A DNA stretch of 64,000 bases from Gammaproteobacteria bacterium (GCA_018824405.1 JAHJGO010000012.1:1-64000); one strand, 5' to 3'. Shown: positions 17,087-26,946, numbered from the stretch's first letter. Notes: generated by a model from the letters alone, not told the origin. Made by a program: numbers and translations.

Positions 17087-17623
17087 ACTACCAACCGCTT
17101 CCAGATACCGCTCCCAAGCGAAAAGCGGCCCCGGATCGGTCTTGCGGTCCGGTGCGATGTTGTGGTGGCCGGTGATATCCTCGATCGGGTAAGCCTTTTT
17201 CAGCGCCAGCGTCAGTTCCGCCAGTTTCTCGTACTGGATATCCTCATAGGGATCGAAGTCGCTGCCTTCCAGCTCGATGCCGATGGAGAAGTCATTGCAG
17301 CGCTCGCGCTCCTTCCATCTCGAAATCCCCGCATGCCAGGCACGCAGGTTGCAATTCACGAACTGGATGATTTCGCCATCGCGGCGAATGAAAAAATGGC
17401 TGGACACTTTCAGGTCTGAAATTGCGCGGTAATAGTCATGTGCAGCAGGATCGAGCCGGTTGGTGAAAAACTCGATCACGCCATCCCCGCCATATTCGCG
17501 CGGCGGCAGGCTGATGTTGTGAATCACCAGCAGGTTGATCGGCTCGTCTGGCGTACGTTCATCGAAGTTGGGGGAAGGGATGAAACGCACCCCTTTCAAA
17601 AAACCTGACTGATCTATTTCCAC
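17084..17623 (-). CDS. ampD: 1,6-anhydro-N-acetylmuramyl-L-alanine amidase AmpD
   Basis: This 179-residue cytosolic zinc amidase of the N-acetylmuramoyl-L-alanine amidase family cleaves the peptide from anhydro-MurNAc during cell-wall recycling. Zinc ligands are visible as the first His in LLVIHNISLPP (near residue 34) and the GHHNIAPDRKTDPGP motif near the C-terminus. VSSHFFIRRDGEIIQFV is the family core. There is no signal peptide, as expected for AmpD rather than AmiD. The start is GTG. It follows the thioredoxin-like gene by 14 bases and is probably co-transcribed. Confidence 0.93.
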   Translation of the reverse strand: MEIDQSGFLKGVRFIPSPNFDERTPDEPINLLVIHNISLPPREYGGDGVIEFFTNRLDPAAHDYYRAISDLKVSSHFFIRRDGEIIQFVNCNLRAWHAGISRWKERERCNDFSIGIELEGSDFDPYEDIQYEKLAELTLALKKAYPIEDITGHHNIAPDRKTDPGPLFAWERYLEAVGS

Positions 17624-17637
17624 TATTCACACCCTTT

Positions 17638-17979
17638 CTAAGGTTCATCCTGCGGCGGAGCGGCCAGTGCCTGTTCCAGTGCCTGCTGCATTTTCACCGC
17701 CGTCACTTCGCTTTCGATAGCCGCATGGTAGCGCCCATCCACAAACAGAAACAGCGCGGGCAGGTGAAACACCTCGTAGGCCCGCGCCAGCCCCATGCTC
17801 TGTTGCACGTCCACCTTGTAGAGGCCGGTCACCAGACCCGCCACGGCCTGGGGCAACAGCTTCTCCACCTTGCGGCAGGTGCCGCAACCGGGCGCACCGA
17901 ACATCACCAGCACCGGGCCGGTGCTCGCTGCCAGTTCGTGATGGAAATCGGATTCGGCCAGGGAATTGAAGCACAGCAT
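17638..17979 (-). CDS. Thioredoxin-fold protein
   Basis: This 113-residue protein has a redox motif CGTC at about residue 30 (FGAPGCGTCRKVEKL) and the cis-proline region FHLPALFLFVDGRY. There is no signal peptide, so it should act in the cytosol as a small thioredoxin-like reductase. It differs from housekeeping thioredoxin (WCGPC). It lies directly upstream of ampD on the same strand. A second, more typical thioredoxin is encoded at 57303. Confidence 0.8.
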   Translation of the reverse strand: MLCFNSLAESDFHHELAASTGPVLVMFGAPGCGTCRKVEKLLPQAVAGLVTGLYKVDVQQSMGLARAYEVFHLPALFLFVDGRYHAAIESEVTAVKMQQALEQALAAPPQDEP

Positions 17980-18083
17980 AGCCGGTCACTTTAATGGATA
18001 CCGATGGGGAGCGGCAAGCACCATCTGGCTCGCTGCCATGTAATTGCGAACACAGCAAAACGCGCTGCTCACAATGGAGGTAT

Positions 18084-18190
18084 TTTGCACCGGAGCTGTA
18101 TCTGCCGGTTCTGGCCGGGTTGCTCGAATTGACTCCGCCGAACGCCTGAGGCTGGGCCATCATCCTCGGCTTTTCGCTGGTCCCGCTGGC
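18084..18190 (+). pseudogene. Relic of a P-type cation ATPase C-terminus
   Basis: One frame reads FAPELYLPVLAGLLELTPPNA, a stop, then GWAIILGFSLVPLALG. This resembles the last two transmembrane helices of calcium-type P-ATPases, with a tryptophan codon changed to TGA. No upstream ATPase sequence is left. The rest of 17980-18290 holds nothing else coding. The relic lies just before a calcium-type antiporter gene. The assignment rests on pattern resemblance over about 35 residues and is weak. Confidence 0.3.
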
Positions 18191-18251
18191 GCTAGGCAGT
18201 TCTACCTTTGGAGCAGGTGCCACACGAGTGCCATGCAAAACAAGTACTGAA

Positions 18252-18260
18252 TGCTATAAT
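18252..18260 (+). promoter_or_regulatory. Extended -10 promoter for the antiporter gene
   Basis: TGCTATAAT is a consensus extended -10 element about 30 bases before the ATG at 18291. No good -35 is seen, which is normal for extended -10 promoters. The mRNA leader would be about 23 bases. Confidence 0.45.
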
Positions 18261-18290
18261 CGCCGCCTTTCCAGCCTCTGAAGCACTCCC

Positions 18291-19292
18291 ATGATTTTCG
18301 CCGAACTCTTTCTCATGCTCATCATCATCCTGGTTGCTGCGGAGGTGTTTACCAATGCGCTCGAGCACCTGGGCGAAAAGCTGAAAATTTCCGAAGGCGT
18401 CACCGGCTCGCTGTTCGCCGCGGTGGGTACCGCCCTGCCGGAAACCCTGGTGCCCTTGCTGGCGATTTTTGCCGGCACCGCCAACGCTCACGTCAACGAG
18501 GAAATCGGCGTCGGTGCGATTCTAGGCGCCCCGCTGATGCTCTCCACCCTTTCCATTTTCCTCATGGCCATGGCGGTGCTGAAAAAACGCGGCTGGCAGG
18601 GGCATCTCACGCCGGAGCACACCGGCCTGACGCGCGATCTGAATTTCTTTCTTGCGGCTTTCTCGCTTTCCGCCGTCGCCCTCTTCATTCCTCATGAAAC
18701 CCCGCTGTTCCGCACCCTGCTGGCCTTTGCCATGGTGATGATCTATTTCTTCTACATCATGCTCACGCTGCGTGCCTCGGCGCATCTGGTGAAGGATGGC
18801 CATGGCACAGAGGCAGAAGGCAAGATGATGCTGTGCAAGTTCGGCCTGCCGGAACACATGGCTGTCATCATGATCCAGCTCGTGCTGGGGCTGGGGCTGC
18901 TGGTGGCGGGCGCCAAGGGCTTCATTCATGGCGTGGATGGCGCCTCGCAAATCATGGGCATTTCGCCCCTGCTGCTGTCGCTGCTGATCATTCCGATTGC
19001 CACCGAGCTGCCGGAAAAGGTCAACAGCATTCTGTGGATCCGCCGCCACAAAGACACCCTGGCTTTCGGCAACATCACCGGCGCGATGGTATTCCAGGGC
19101 ACGCTGCTGCCCGCCATCGGCATCATGCTTACGCCCTGGACGCCACAGCGTGAAGTGCTGGCCGGCATCATCATCACCCTGGTGGCGGCCACCTGGCTGC
19201 GCTGGATGTCCTCGCGCGGGCAACTGCGGGTCTGGCATCTGGCCTTCAATGGCGCACTGTATGCGACTTATCTTGCTATCGTTCTGATCTAG
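18291..19292 (+). CDS. Sodium/calcium-type cation antiporter (CaCA superfamily)
   Basis: This 333-residue membrane protein of about ten helices is arranged as two inverted halves. Each half carries an alpha-repeat motif of the CaCA family: GSLFAAVGTALPETLVPLLA (residues about 40-60) and SLLIIPIATELPEKVNSIL (about 235-255). The acidic residue of each motif (TALPE, TELPE) would coordinate the cation. It should export calcium or another divalent cation in exchange for sodium or protons. It stands alone with its own promoter. The substrate is not resolved by sequence. Confidence 0.88.
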   Translation: MIFAELFLMLIIILVAAEVFTNALEHLGEKLKISEGVTGSLFAAVGTALPETLVPLLAIFAGTANAHVNEEIGVGAILGAPLMLSTLSIFLMAMAVLKKRGWQGHLTPEHTGLTRDLNFFLAAFSLSAVALFIPHETPLFRTLLAFAMVMIYFFYIMLTLRASAHLVKDGHGTEAEGKMMLCKFGLPEHMAVIMIQLVLGLGLLVAGAKGFIHGVDGASQIMGISPLLLSLLIIPIATELPEKVNSILWIRRHKDTLAFGNITGAMVFQGTLLPAIGIMLTPWTPQREVLAGIIITLVAATWLRWMSSRGQLRVWHLAFNGALYATYLAIVLI

Positions 19293-19379
19293 GCTGGCGC
19301 CTGCGCCAGGGCGCCCCGGCGCTTTACCTCCGCGCCCGCAAACGCTATGCTGGCACATCGCTCCCAAGGAGAATGTGCC

Positions 19380-21851
19380 GTGCCCAAAAAGTCCCAGCTT
19401 CACGACGAACACGCCCCGCTCAATCTCAGCCTGAACTCAGTCAAGCAGTCCCTTACAGACCACCTTATTTTTTCCATCGGCAAGGACCCCATCACCGCCA
19501 CCGAGCGCGACTGGTTCTTCACTCTGGCCAACGTGGTGCGCGACCGCCTGATCGAGGGCTGGATGGAAACCATGCGGCGCTACTATAACCACGATGCCAA
19601 GCGCGTGTATTACCTGTCGATGGAATTTCTCATCGGACGCAGCCTGATGAACAGCGTGCTGAATATCGGCTTTATCGACGAAGTCCGTCGTGCCTGCATC
19701 GATGCGGGGGTCCAGCTCGACAAGGTGCAGGAACTGGAATTCGATGCGGCGCTGGGTAACGGTGGCCTGGGCCGGCTGGCAGCGTGTTTTCTGGATTCCA
19801 TGGCAACCATCGGTCTGCCCGGTTACGGCATGGGCATCCGCTACGAATACGGCATGTTCAACCAGAAAATCGAGAGCGGCTGGCAGGTCGAGCACCCGGA
19901 CAACTGGCTGCGCTATGGCAACCCCTGGGAATTTCCCCGCCCCGAAGTACTCTACCCGGTCAAGTTCGGCGGGCGGGTAGTGGAATACTGCGATGAAAAC
20001 GGTCGTGCCTGCCACCACTGGGTCGATACCGACGAAGTGATGGCGATGGCCTATGACACGCCCACACCGGGCTTTGGCGCAAAAACGGTCAACAACATGC
20101 GCCTGTGGTCAGCCAAGGCATCGCGCGATTTCGACCTCAAGTATTTCAACGAGGGCAATTACATCAAGGCGGTTGAGGACAAGAATGAGTCGGAAAACCT
20201 CTCCAAGGTGCTCTACCCCAACGACACCACCGCCATGGGGCGCGAACTGCGCCTGAAACAGCAGTATTTCTTTGTCTGCGCCTCGCTGCAGGACATCCTC
20301 TACCGCTTTCTCAAACACCACGATTCCTTTGACGATCTGCCGGACAAGGTGGCAATTCAGCTCAACGACACCCATCCCTCCATCGCCATTCCGGAAATGA
20401 TGCGGCTGCTGATGGATACCTACCACCTGGACTGGGACCATGCCTGGAGCATTACCACCCGCACCTTTGCCTACACCAATCACACGCTGATGCCGGAAGC
20501 GCTGGAAACCTGGCCGGTAAGCATGTTTGAAGCCCTTTTGCCGCGCCATCTGCAAATCATTTACGAAATCAATCAGCGTTTCCTGCAGGACGTCATCCAC
20601 CGTTTCCCCGGCGACACCGAACAACTGCGGCGCATGTCCATCATCGACGAAACCCATGGACGACGCGTGCGCATGGCCCATCTCGCGATTGTCGGCAGCC
20701 ACCACGTCAACGGTGTGGCGCAAATACATTCCGAGCTGATGAAGGCCACCATCTTCGCCGATTTCGAGCGCTGCTACCCCGGCAAGCTAATCAATATCAC
20801 CAACGGCATCACCCCGCGCCTGTGGCTGAACCAGGCCAACCCGAGGCTGGCGCAACTGATCACCAACCGTATCGGCAAGGGCTGGATCACCGATCTGGCG
20901 CAACTGCGAAAGCTGGCCCCGCTTGCCGACGACCCCGTTTTTCAGGCTGAATTCCTCGCCGTAAAGCGCGCCAACAAGGAAAAACTTGCCGCTATCCTGG
21001 CCAACAAACTCAAGCTCGAAGTCTCTCCCGACAGCCTGTTCGACATCCAGGTCAAACGCATCCACGAATACAAACGACAACTTCTTAACGTATTGCATGT
21101 CATCACGCTATACAACCGCATCCGCTCCAATCCGGGCCTGGAAGTGGTGCCGCGCACCGTGATCATTGCAGGTAAGGCGGCGCCAGGTTACGCCATGGCA
21201 AAGCTGACCATCAAACTGATCAACGACGCTGCCGATATCATCAACAACGATCCGGCTACACGCGGCCTGCTCAAACTTGCCTTCCTGCCCAATTACGATG
21301 TCTCGTCCGCGAGTGAAATCATCCCCGCAGCCGATCTTTCGGAACAGATTTCCACGGCCGGCACCGAAGCCTCCGGCACCGGCAACATGAAGCTTGCACT
21401 CAACGGCGCGCTCACCATTGGCACACTGGATGGGGCAAATATCGAAATCATGGAAGAAGTGGGCAGGGATAACATTTTCATCTTCGGCCTCAGTACCGAG
21501 GAAGTCACGAACCTGAGAAATTCCGGCTATGATCCCTGGGGACATTACCATGGCAATGAGGAGCTGAAATGGGCACTGGACATGATCGCTTCGGGCTACT
21601 TCTCACCCGACCAGGCCGACCGCTTCCAGCCGATAGTCCATGCCCTGACCCGTAGCGGCGACCGCTACCTGCTGCTGGCAGACTATGCCGCCTACATTGC
21701 GGCACAGGAACAAGTGGACGCCCTCTATCGCGACCCGCAGCAGTGGACGCGACGCGCCATCTTCAACGTGGCGGGCATGGGGAAGTTTTCCAGCGACCGT
21801 ACCATTGGTGAATATGCTGAAAAAATCTGGGATGCGAAGCCTGTCCTGTAG
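19380..21851 (+). CDS. glgP: Glycogen phosphorylase
   Basis: This protein of about 823 residues belongs to the GT35 family and releases glucose-1-phosphate from glycogen or maltodextrin. Conserved blocks include YYLSMEFLIGRSL, LGNGGLGRLAACFLDSMA, QLNDTHPSIAIPEMMRLL and the PLP-lysine region EASGTGNMKLALNGALTIG followed by LDGANIEI. Length is normal for the GlgP/MalP class. GTG 19380 is preferred over ATG 19347 because AAGGAG lies 10 bases before it. It is monocistronic here, without other glycogen genes nearby. Confidence 0.95.
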   Translation: MPKKSQLHDEHAPLNLSLNSVKQSLTDHLIFSIGKDPITATERDWFFTLANVVRDRLIEGWMETMRRYYNHDAKRVYYLSMEFLIGRSLMNSVLNIGFIDEVRRACIDAGVQLDKVQELEFDAALGNGGLGRLAACFLDSMATIGLPGYGMGIRYEYGMFNQKIESGWQVEHPDNWLRYGNPWEFPRPEVLYPVKFGGRVVEYCDENGRACHHWVDTDEVMAMAYDTPTPGFGAKTVNNMRLWSAKASRDFDLKYFNEGNYIKAVEDKNESENLSKVLYPNDTTAMGRELRLKQQYFFVCASLQDILYRFLKHHDSFDDLPDKVAIQLNDTHPSIAIPEMMRLLMDTYHLDWDHAWSITTRTFAYTNHTLMPEALETWPVSMFEALLPRHLQIIYEINQRFLQDVIHRFPGDTEQLRRMSIIDETHGRRVRMAHLAIVGSHHVNGVAQIHSELMKATIFADFERCYPGKLINITNGITPRLWLNQANPRLAQLITNRIGKGWITDLAQLRKLAPLADDPVFQAEFLAVKRANKEKLAAILANKLKLEVSPDSLFDIQVKRIHEYKRQLLNVLHVITLYNRIRSNPGLEVVPRTVIIAGKAAPGYAMAKLTIKLINDAADIINNDPATRGLLKLAFLPNYDVSSASEIIPAADLSEQISTAGTEASGTGNMKLALNGALTIGTLDGANIEIMEEVGRDNIFIFGLSTEEVTNLRNSGYDPWGHYHGNEELKWALDMIASGYFSPDQADRFQPIVHALTRSGDRYLLLADYAAYIAAQEQVDALYRDPQQWTRRAIFNVAGMGKFSSDRTIGEYAEKIWDAKPVL

Positions 21852-21898
21852 GCCTTATCCGACATCATTTTGAGCTGCGTATAAGCTAAACTCTTCGA

Positions 21899-23899
21899 AT
21901 GAAAATAAACAATATTTTATGTTTCACGCTGACACTGTCTTTCACCCAGATCGCGGTGGCAGAGGATATCACTTCGAGCTATCTGCTTGACGATCTGGGT
22001 GACCAGACCACCATTGCCACACGCACAAAGCTGCGGGTCGATTATGCACCGGGCACCATCAATATCCTCCAGAGCGACGACCTGATGACTCAGGGCGCCC
22101 GCACGGTATGGGAAGCGCTTGCGCTGGTGCCGGGTTTCGAAGAATCCATCGATGAAACCGGCACGCGCCAGATCGTCGTGCGAGGCGTGGGAAAATCCTA
22201 TTCCTCCGGCGCCATCAAGATGATGGTGAACGATATCGCCCTCAATTCTGAACTGATGAGCCTTGCTAACCCCGTGCTCAACATGGTGATGGAACAAGTT
22301 GAGCGCATTGAAGTCATCCGCGGCCCCGGGTCTGCCATTTATGGCGAATCCGCTTATATGGGTGTGGTCAACGTCATCACCCGCAAGCACGGACAACGTC
22401 TGTTTGCGGCGACAGGCAACTATGGGGTACTGGCTGGCGGGGGGATGATGTCTTACGACAATGCGGAAACCGGCCTCAGCTACAACCTCAACCTGGCTGG
22501 CTGGAAAGCCGATGGCGGCGGCCAGGCGGGGCAGGACCAGCTCTTTCTGGACGGCATGGGAAACTTGTCCAACGCACCGGGGCCTGTCAACGACAAGCTG
22601 GATTACCGTTCCGCCCTGTTCGGTTTGAATTACCGGAAAACCACCCTCTCCGCCCTGTGGCTGGAGGATGGCGCTGGCGACCACTACGGCATCAACAACA
22701 TTCTCCCGCCGGACGAGAAACGCATTGTCACCCGCCACCGCCACCGCGCACTGGAAATCAAACAGGGAGTGGAGTTTACCCCGGCGTTACAGGCCGAGTT
22801 CAAGCTCGGCTGGCAGGATTTCACGCACACTCGCGACCGCCTCTATCTTGCGCCGGGTGACAGCTATGATCCGGCCATCGACGGCCCGGTGTGGCTGAGC
22901 CGCGATTACAAGGAAAATCGTCTCACCGCCGGCGCCGATCTGGCCTGGGAGCAAGGCCGGCATACTCTGTTGCTGGGCTGGGCTTTCAACCAGAGCAGCA
23001 TCGACTCGGCCAACTGGAACTGGAATTATCCCTACTACGACATCGGTCCGAGTTTTATCCGTACCAGCATGGAACGCACTATCAACAGCTTCACCGCTCA
23101 GGACGAGTTCCGCGTCAATCCGTCTTTCACCCTGACGGCCGGCCTGCGCCACGACCATTACGACGACATCGGCAACAGCACCACTCCCCGTCTGGCGGCA
23201 GTCTGGCAGATGATACCCAGGCACATTATCAAGGCCCAATACGCCGAGGCTTTTCGCGCGCCGACTTTCTATGAGCTGCACAACGGCGGTCAGCCAGCCG
23301 ACATCCGCCCCGAAACCGTCGCCACCAGCGAACTGGGTTATATCTACAAAGGGGACAGCAGTCGTGCCGGCATCACCCTGTTCCATTCTGCGCTCAAGAA
23401 CCTGATCATATTTGTGGACACAGATAGCTACATCGGCTACAGCAACAGCAGCGGCGCCATTTCCCAGGGAGTGGAACTGGAGGGCGAACACTGGGTGACC
23501 AGAAACCTGAAATTCTCCGGCAACCTGACCTGGCTGGAAACCCGCGACAAAACCACGAACCAGCCCATTTCCGGCGCAGGCCACTGGCTTGCCAATGCCG
23601 GTTTGGAATATCGCGCCAGCAAGGATCTGGCTTTCGGCATCAGGCTACGTGAAGTGGGGGACCGAAGCCGGGAAGCGGGCGATCTCCGCCCTACCCTCGG
23701 CGGCTACAATGTGACCGATATTTCCGCACGTTTGTTCAATCTCGCGAACACCCGTGGGCTGACCCTGCGCGCGGGCATTCGCAACGTGTTCGAGCAGGAT
23801 GTGCGCTATCCTGCGACGAGCATACATAACGGGATTTACCCCGACGACTATCCGCGCGGGTCGAGACAATGGTGGGCGATGCTGAGTTACAGTTTCTAG
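21899..23899 (+). CDS. TonB-dependent outer-membrane receptor
   Basis: This 666-residue outer-membrane protein has a signal peptide (cleavage after about AVA, residue 22). The plug domain (residues about 50-165) contains GARTVWEALALVPGFEE, QIVVRGVG and VERIEVIRGPGSAIYGESAYMGVVNVI. A 22-strand barrel follows, ending in GSRQWWAMLSYSF with the terminal phenylalanine used for barrel assembly. It resembles CirA/BtuB-type receptors, taking up ferric siderophores, cobalamin or another large ligand with TonB. No transport or regulator genes are adjacent, so the ligand cannot be assigned. Confidence 0.9.
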   Translation: MKINNILCFTLTLSFTQIAVAEDITSSYLLDDLGDQTTIATRTKLRVDYAPGTINILQSDDLMTQGARTVWEALALVPGFEESIDETGTRQIVVRGVGKSYSSGAIKMMVNDIALNSELMSLANPVLNMVMEQVERIEVIRGPGSAIYGESAYMGVVNVITRKHGQRLFAATGNYGVLAGGGMMSYDNAETGLSYNLNLAGWKADGGGQAGQDQLFLDGMGNLSNAPGPVNDKLDYRSALFGLNYRKTTLSALWLEDGAGDHYGINNILPPDEKRIVTRHRHRALEIKQGVEFTPALQAEFKLGWQDFTHTRDRLYLAPGDSYDPAIDGPVWLSRDYKENRLTAGADLAWEQGRHTLLLGWAFNQSSIDSANWNWNYPYYDIGPSFIRTSMERTINSFTAQDEFRVNPSFTLTAGLRHDHYDDIGNSTTPRLAAVWQMIPRHIIKAQYAEAFRAPTFYELHNGGQPADIRPETVATSELGYIYKGDSSRAGITLFHSALKNLIIFVDTDSYIGYSNSSGAISQGVELEGEHWVTRNLKFSGNLTWLETRDKTTNQPISGAGHWLANAGLEYRASKDLAFGIRLREVGDRSREAGDLRPTLGGYNVTDISARLFNLANTRGLTLRAGIRNVFEQDVRYPATSIHNGIYPDDYPRGSRQWWAMLSYSF

Positions 23900-23905
23900 G
23901 GAACC

Positions 23906-23946
23906 CCCGAACAAATCAAACATGGTCCACGTTTGACTTGTTCGGG
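23906..23946. terminator. Strong hairpin between the convergent receptor and pilR genes
   Basis: A 16-base stem (CCCGAACAAATCAAAC with GTTTGACTTGTTCGGG, one mismatch) encloses a 9-base loop, starting 7 bases after the receptor stop. It lies between convergent genes and probably terminates both. A U tract is short on either side. Confidence 0.75.
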
Positions 23947-23968
23947 AGCATTCCTTAAGCAGCTGGCC

Positions 23969-25327
23969 TTAGTCGATGCCCAGTCGTGCCAGGCGATATC
24001 TCAACGCGCGGAAGGTAATCCCCAGCAACTTGGCTGCGGCCGTCTTGTTGTAGCGGGTTTTCTCCAGCGCTTCCTGCAGCGCTTCCTTCTCCACCCGGTC
24101 GAGATAATCAGGCAGCGGCCATTTTGCGCCCGGTTCATGGCTGGCGGGGTCATCGTCCTCCGCAGGCCCGGTCAGGTAGAGATCATCCTTGTGAATCCGG
24201 GCGCCGCCGCACAAGGCCAGCGCACGCTCGAGAATATTCTCCAGTTCGCGCACGTTGCCGGGATAATCATAGTGCTGCAATGCCTCGATCGCATCCTGCG
24301 CCAATTCGGGTGCTGCGCCCCCGGCCAGGCGCGAAAGCCGGGCCAGGATACTCGCCGCGATCAGGGGCACATCGTCGCTCATTTCGCGCAAAGCCGGCAT
24401 CTTGAGTTCGATCACATTGAGCCGGTAGAAAAGATCCTGGCGAAAATTCCCGCTCGTCACGCAATCCGCCAGCTTCTGATGCGTGGCGCTGATGATCCTG
24501 ACATCCACCGGGTCTTCCTGGGTGGCGCCAACCTTGCGCGCCTTTTTTTCCTGGATCGCACGCAACAGCTTGACCTGCATGGGCAGCGGCAGGTCGGCCA
24601 CCTCATCCAGAAACAGGGTGCCGCCGCTGGCGGCCTGGAAAAAACCATCGCGATCCTGGTCTGCTCCGGTAAAGGCGCCTTTGCGGTAGCCAAAAAACTC
24701 GCTTTCCATCAGATTCTCAGGAATCGCGCCACAGTTCACTGGCACAAAGGGCTTTTCCCGGCGCGCGCTCTTCTCGTGAATCAGGCGTGCGGCAAGCTCC
24801 TTGCCGCTGCCCGATTCACCCGTGACATACACTGGCGCCTGACTGCGTGCGAGCTTCTCGATCAGCTCGCTGACCTGCTGAATGGCAGCGGACTGCCCCA
24901 GCAATGCGTAGCCTTCCGGCGCAGAGGGCACGGCTGCAGCAGGCAGCTTGAGCGCGGACTTGACCACGGCGCGCAACTGATCGAGCGCAACCGGCTTGGA
25001 CAGATAATCGAATGCCCCGGCTTTAAGCGCCGCCACCGCGTTCTCGGTGCTGCCGTGGGCAGTAATCACGGCCACCGGCAGATCGGGACAGTTAGCCCCG
25101 ATATAACGCACGATCTCGAGCCCTTCGCCATCCGGCAGACGCATATCGGTCAGGCACAGATCGAATTCCTGTTCCTGCACTTTCTGCAAGGCAGCCTTCA
25201 CTGTGGATGCACGCTCAACCTGCAGCCCCATTTTCAGCAGTGTCAGCTCCAGCAACTCGAGAATATCGGCTTCATCATCCACGATCAGGGCAAGAAAATT
25301 TGCCGCATTGGCTCTGGAACGTTTCAA
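23969..25327 (-). CDS. pilR: Sigma-54-dependent response regulator PilR
   Basis: This 452-residue NtrC-type activator has a receiver domain (residues about 12-125) with phosphoacceptor Asp in LCLTDMRLPDG. The AAA+ domain has Walker A GESGSGKE, the sigma-54 contact loop GAFTGA and Walker B GGTLFLDEVADL. The C-terminal Fis-type HTH is NKTAAAKLLGITFRALRYRL. PilR activates pilin (pilA) transcription with RpoN. The start is TTG, preceded by AAGGGG, and overlaps the pilS stop (TTGA). Confidence 0.92.
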   Translation of the reverse strand: MKRSRANAANFLALIVDDEADILELLELTLLKMGLQVERASTVKAALQKVQEQEFDLCLTDMRLPDGEGLEIVRYIGANCPDLPVAVITAHGSTENAVAALKAGAFDYLSKPVALDQLRAVVKSALKLPAAAVPSAPEGYALLGQSAAIQQVSELIEKLARSQAPVYVTGESGSGKELAARLIHEKSARREKPFVPVNCGAIPENLMESEFFGYRKGAFTGADQDRDGFFQAASGGTLFLDEVADLPLPMQVKLLRAIQEKKARKVGATQEDPVDVRIISATHQKLADCVTSGNFRQDLFYRLNVIELKMPALREMSDDVPLIAASILARLSRLAGGAAPELAQDAIEALQHYDYPGNVRELENILERALALCGGARIHKDDLYLTGPAEDDDPASHEPGAKWPLPDYLDRVEKEALQEALEKTRYNKTAAAKLLGITFRALRYRLARLGID

Positions 25328-26946
25328 CAGGGACCCCCTTTACAACAAATCCTGAACTGCCCACCCGGCGCTACTTCAATATAATCCAGACTGGCATTAT
25401 TAGCCTCGCATATTTCACGGGCGATGTACAAGCCCAGCCCGGTACCGCTGCTGAAAGTGGTAAAGAACGGCTCGAACAACTGTCCGGCCAGCCCCTTGTC
25501 GACGCCGGGTCCATCGTCGATGACATCGATCTGAACCACATTGTCCAGATGCGCTGCGGAAACGTAAAGACGAATGCTGGCGTCAGACTGCTGGCTATGG
25601 CGCCATGCATTGCGGCACAGATTCCATAAAATTTGATGCAGGTGGGAGCGGTCGAAACAGACAATGGGGTGGGTGTCCATTTCCAGTGAAATAGCGGCGG
25701 CCGGAATTTTTTCCGCCAGACAGAACTGTTCGATAAAGCCGCCCAGAAAAATATCCAGGTTAAGCGTTTCGCGCTGCGCCCGGTCGCGCCGGTTGAGCTG
25801 CAGCACATCCTGCACCATGCGATCCAGACGCAGGGTATTGTCGCGGATAATCTGCAACAGGCGCGCTTCGGTTTTATCGTGCTCTTCTTCCTGCAACAGC
25901 TGTGTGGCATGGCCGATGGCAGAAAGCGGATTGCGGATTTCATGCGCGATATTGGCGGTCAAGCGGCCCAGCGCTGCCAGCTTGACCTGCTGCGACTGGG
26001 CCTGCTGCTGGCTGACATCCTCGAGAAAAACCACCGCCCCGGCCTCGGCACCGCTTTCAATCGGACTGAAGCGGGTGCTGATCTGCTTGCCAGTGGCCGA
26101 TACGCGCAGCGGAGGAAAGTGGAGCGTATGGTCGGAACGCCAGCGCGCCAGGCGTTCTGCTATAGCCGGGGCATAATCATAAAGACGCAGATCACGCCTG
26201 AAACGCGACGGAGTTCCCAGCAGGCGCTCGCACTGAGCGTTATGGCTGCGTACCCTCCCCTTGTCATCCACCACCATCACCCCGTCTTGCATGGACTGGA
26301 TCACCAGCGCGTTGACCTGCGACAGATTCTCCAGATCGATGCTTTTCTGCTCGGCCAGACGCTCGCTTTCGACCACCTGACGGGAGAGAAAATACCCCAT
26401 ACCCGCCGTGGCAAAGAAGCCCATGCTCAAGAGCGCCGCCTGGAAATAATCGTCCTCCACGCCGAGTACGAACAACTGATAACTCTGTTCCAGCAGCACG
26501 GCAATACTTGCCATAGCCGCATAGAACATCGCCTGCCGTCCCTTGCAGATCAGGCTGCTGGCGGCCAGCGCAACCACCAGCAAAAGTCCAAGACCGCTTT
26601 TTATGCCCCCACTGGCATGCATCAGGAGAACGATAAAAACCACATCACCAAGCGTATGCGCACTCAACTGGAGATTAAAGGCAGGCCAGCGTGTGCTGAT
26701 GGTCAAGGTCATGAGTGTGCTGAAAACCACGTACAGACTGCTGACTATCAGGAACATCCCCGCACTCTGCTCGCCGTAAACCGGCATCGCTCCGAAGAAA
26801 ACGAATATCGTAACGAACAGACCGGAGACGATTAGCCTGTAGAGATTGAAATAATGCAGCGACTTCCAGTAAGCATCCGGCGAAGGAGAGTAGCGCCTGA
26901 AGTAGGCCCAGACTGGATCAAGCTTTTGAAGCAAAGATGCGCTCAT
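25324..26946 (-). CDS. pilS: Membrane sensor histidine kinase PilS
   Basis: This protein of about 540 residues has an N-terminal block of six transmembrane helices (residues about 30-195), as in PilS. A PAS domain follows (VNALVIQSMQDGVMVVDDKGR), then a kinase core with the H-box ANIAHEIRNPLSAIGHA, the N-box LHQILWNLCRNAWRHS, and G-boxes DVIDDGPGVDKG and GTGLGLYIAREI. It is the cognate kinase of PilR and should control type IV pilin expression. ATG 26946 is used rather than the adjacent TTG. Other pilus genes occur separately at 51.5-54.5 kb. Confidence 0.92.
   Translation of the reverse strand: MSASLLQKLDPVWAYFRRYSPSPDAYWKSLHYFNLYRLIVSGLFVTIFVFFGAMPVYGEQSAGMFLIVSSLYVVFSTLMTLTISTRWPAFNLQLSAHTLGDVVFIVLLMHASGGIKSGLGLLLVVALAASSLICKGRQAMFYAAMASIAVLLEQSYQLFVLGVEDDYFQAALLSMGFFATAGMGYFLSRQVVESERLAEQKSIDLENLSQVNALVIQSMQDGVMVVDDKGRVRSHNAQCERLLGTPSRFRRDLRLYDYAPAIAERLARWRSDHTLHFPPLRVSATGKQISTRFSPIESGAEAGAVVFLEDVSQQQAQSQQVKLAALGRLTANIAHEIRNPLSAIGHATQLLQEEEHDKTEARLLQIIRDNTLRLDRMVQDVLQLNRRDRAQRETLNLDIFLGGFIEQFCLAEKIPAAAISLEMDTHPIVCFDRSHLHQILWNLCRNAWRHSQQSDASIRLYVSAAHLDNVVQIDVIDDGPGVDKGLAGQLFEPFFTTFSSGTGLGLYIAREICEANNASLDYIEVAPGGQFRICCKGGPC

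Noticed and set aside
17980-18250. Short frames on both strands between the thioredoxin-like and antiporter genes
   Set aside because: None has a ribosome site or family pattern. The only coding-like signal is the interrupted ATPase relic in another frame.
23933-25384. 483-residue plus-strand frame opposite pilR
   Set aside because: It is a GC-driven antisense shadow. The minus strand encodes a complete PilR with all motifs, and the plus-strand product has no recognisable domain.
25879-26835. 318-residue plus-strand frame opposite pilS
   Set aside because: It is antisense to an intact histidine kinase and has no domain or ribosome site.
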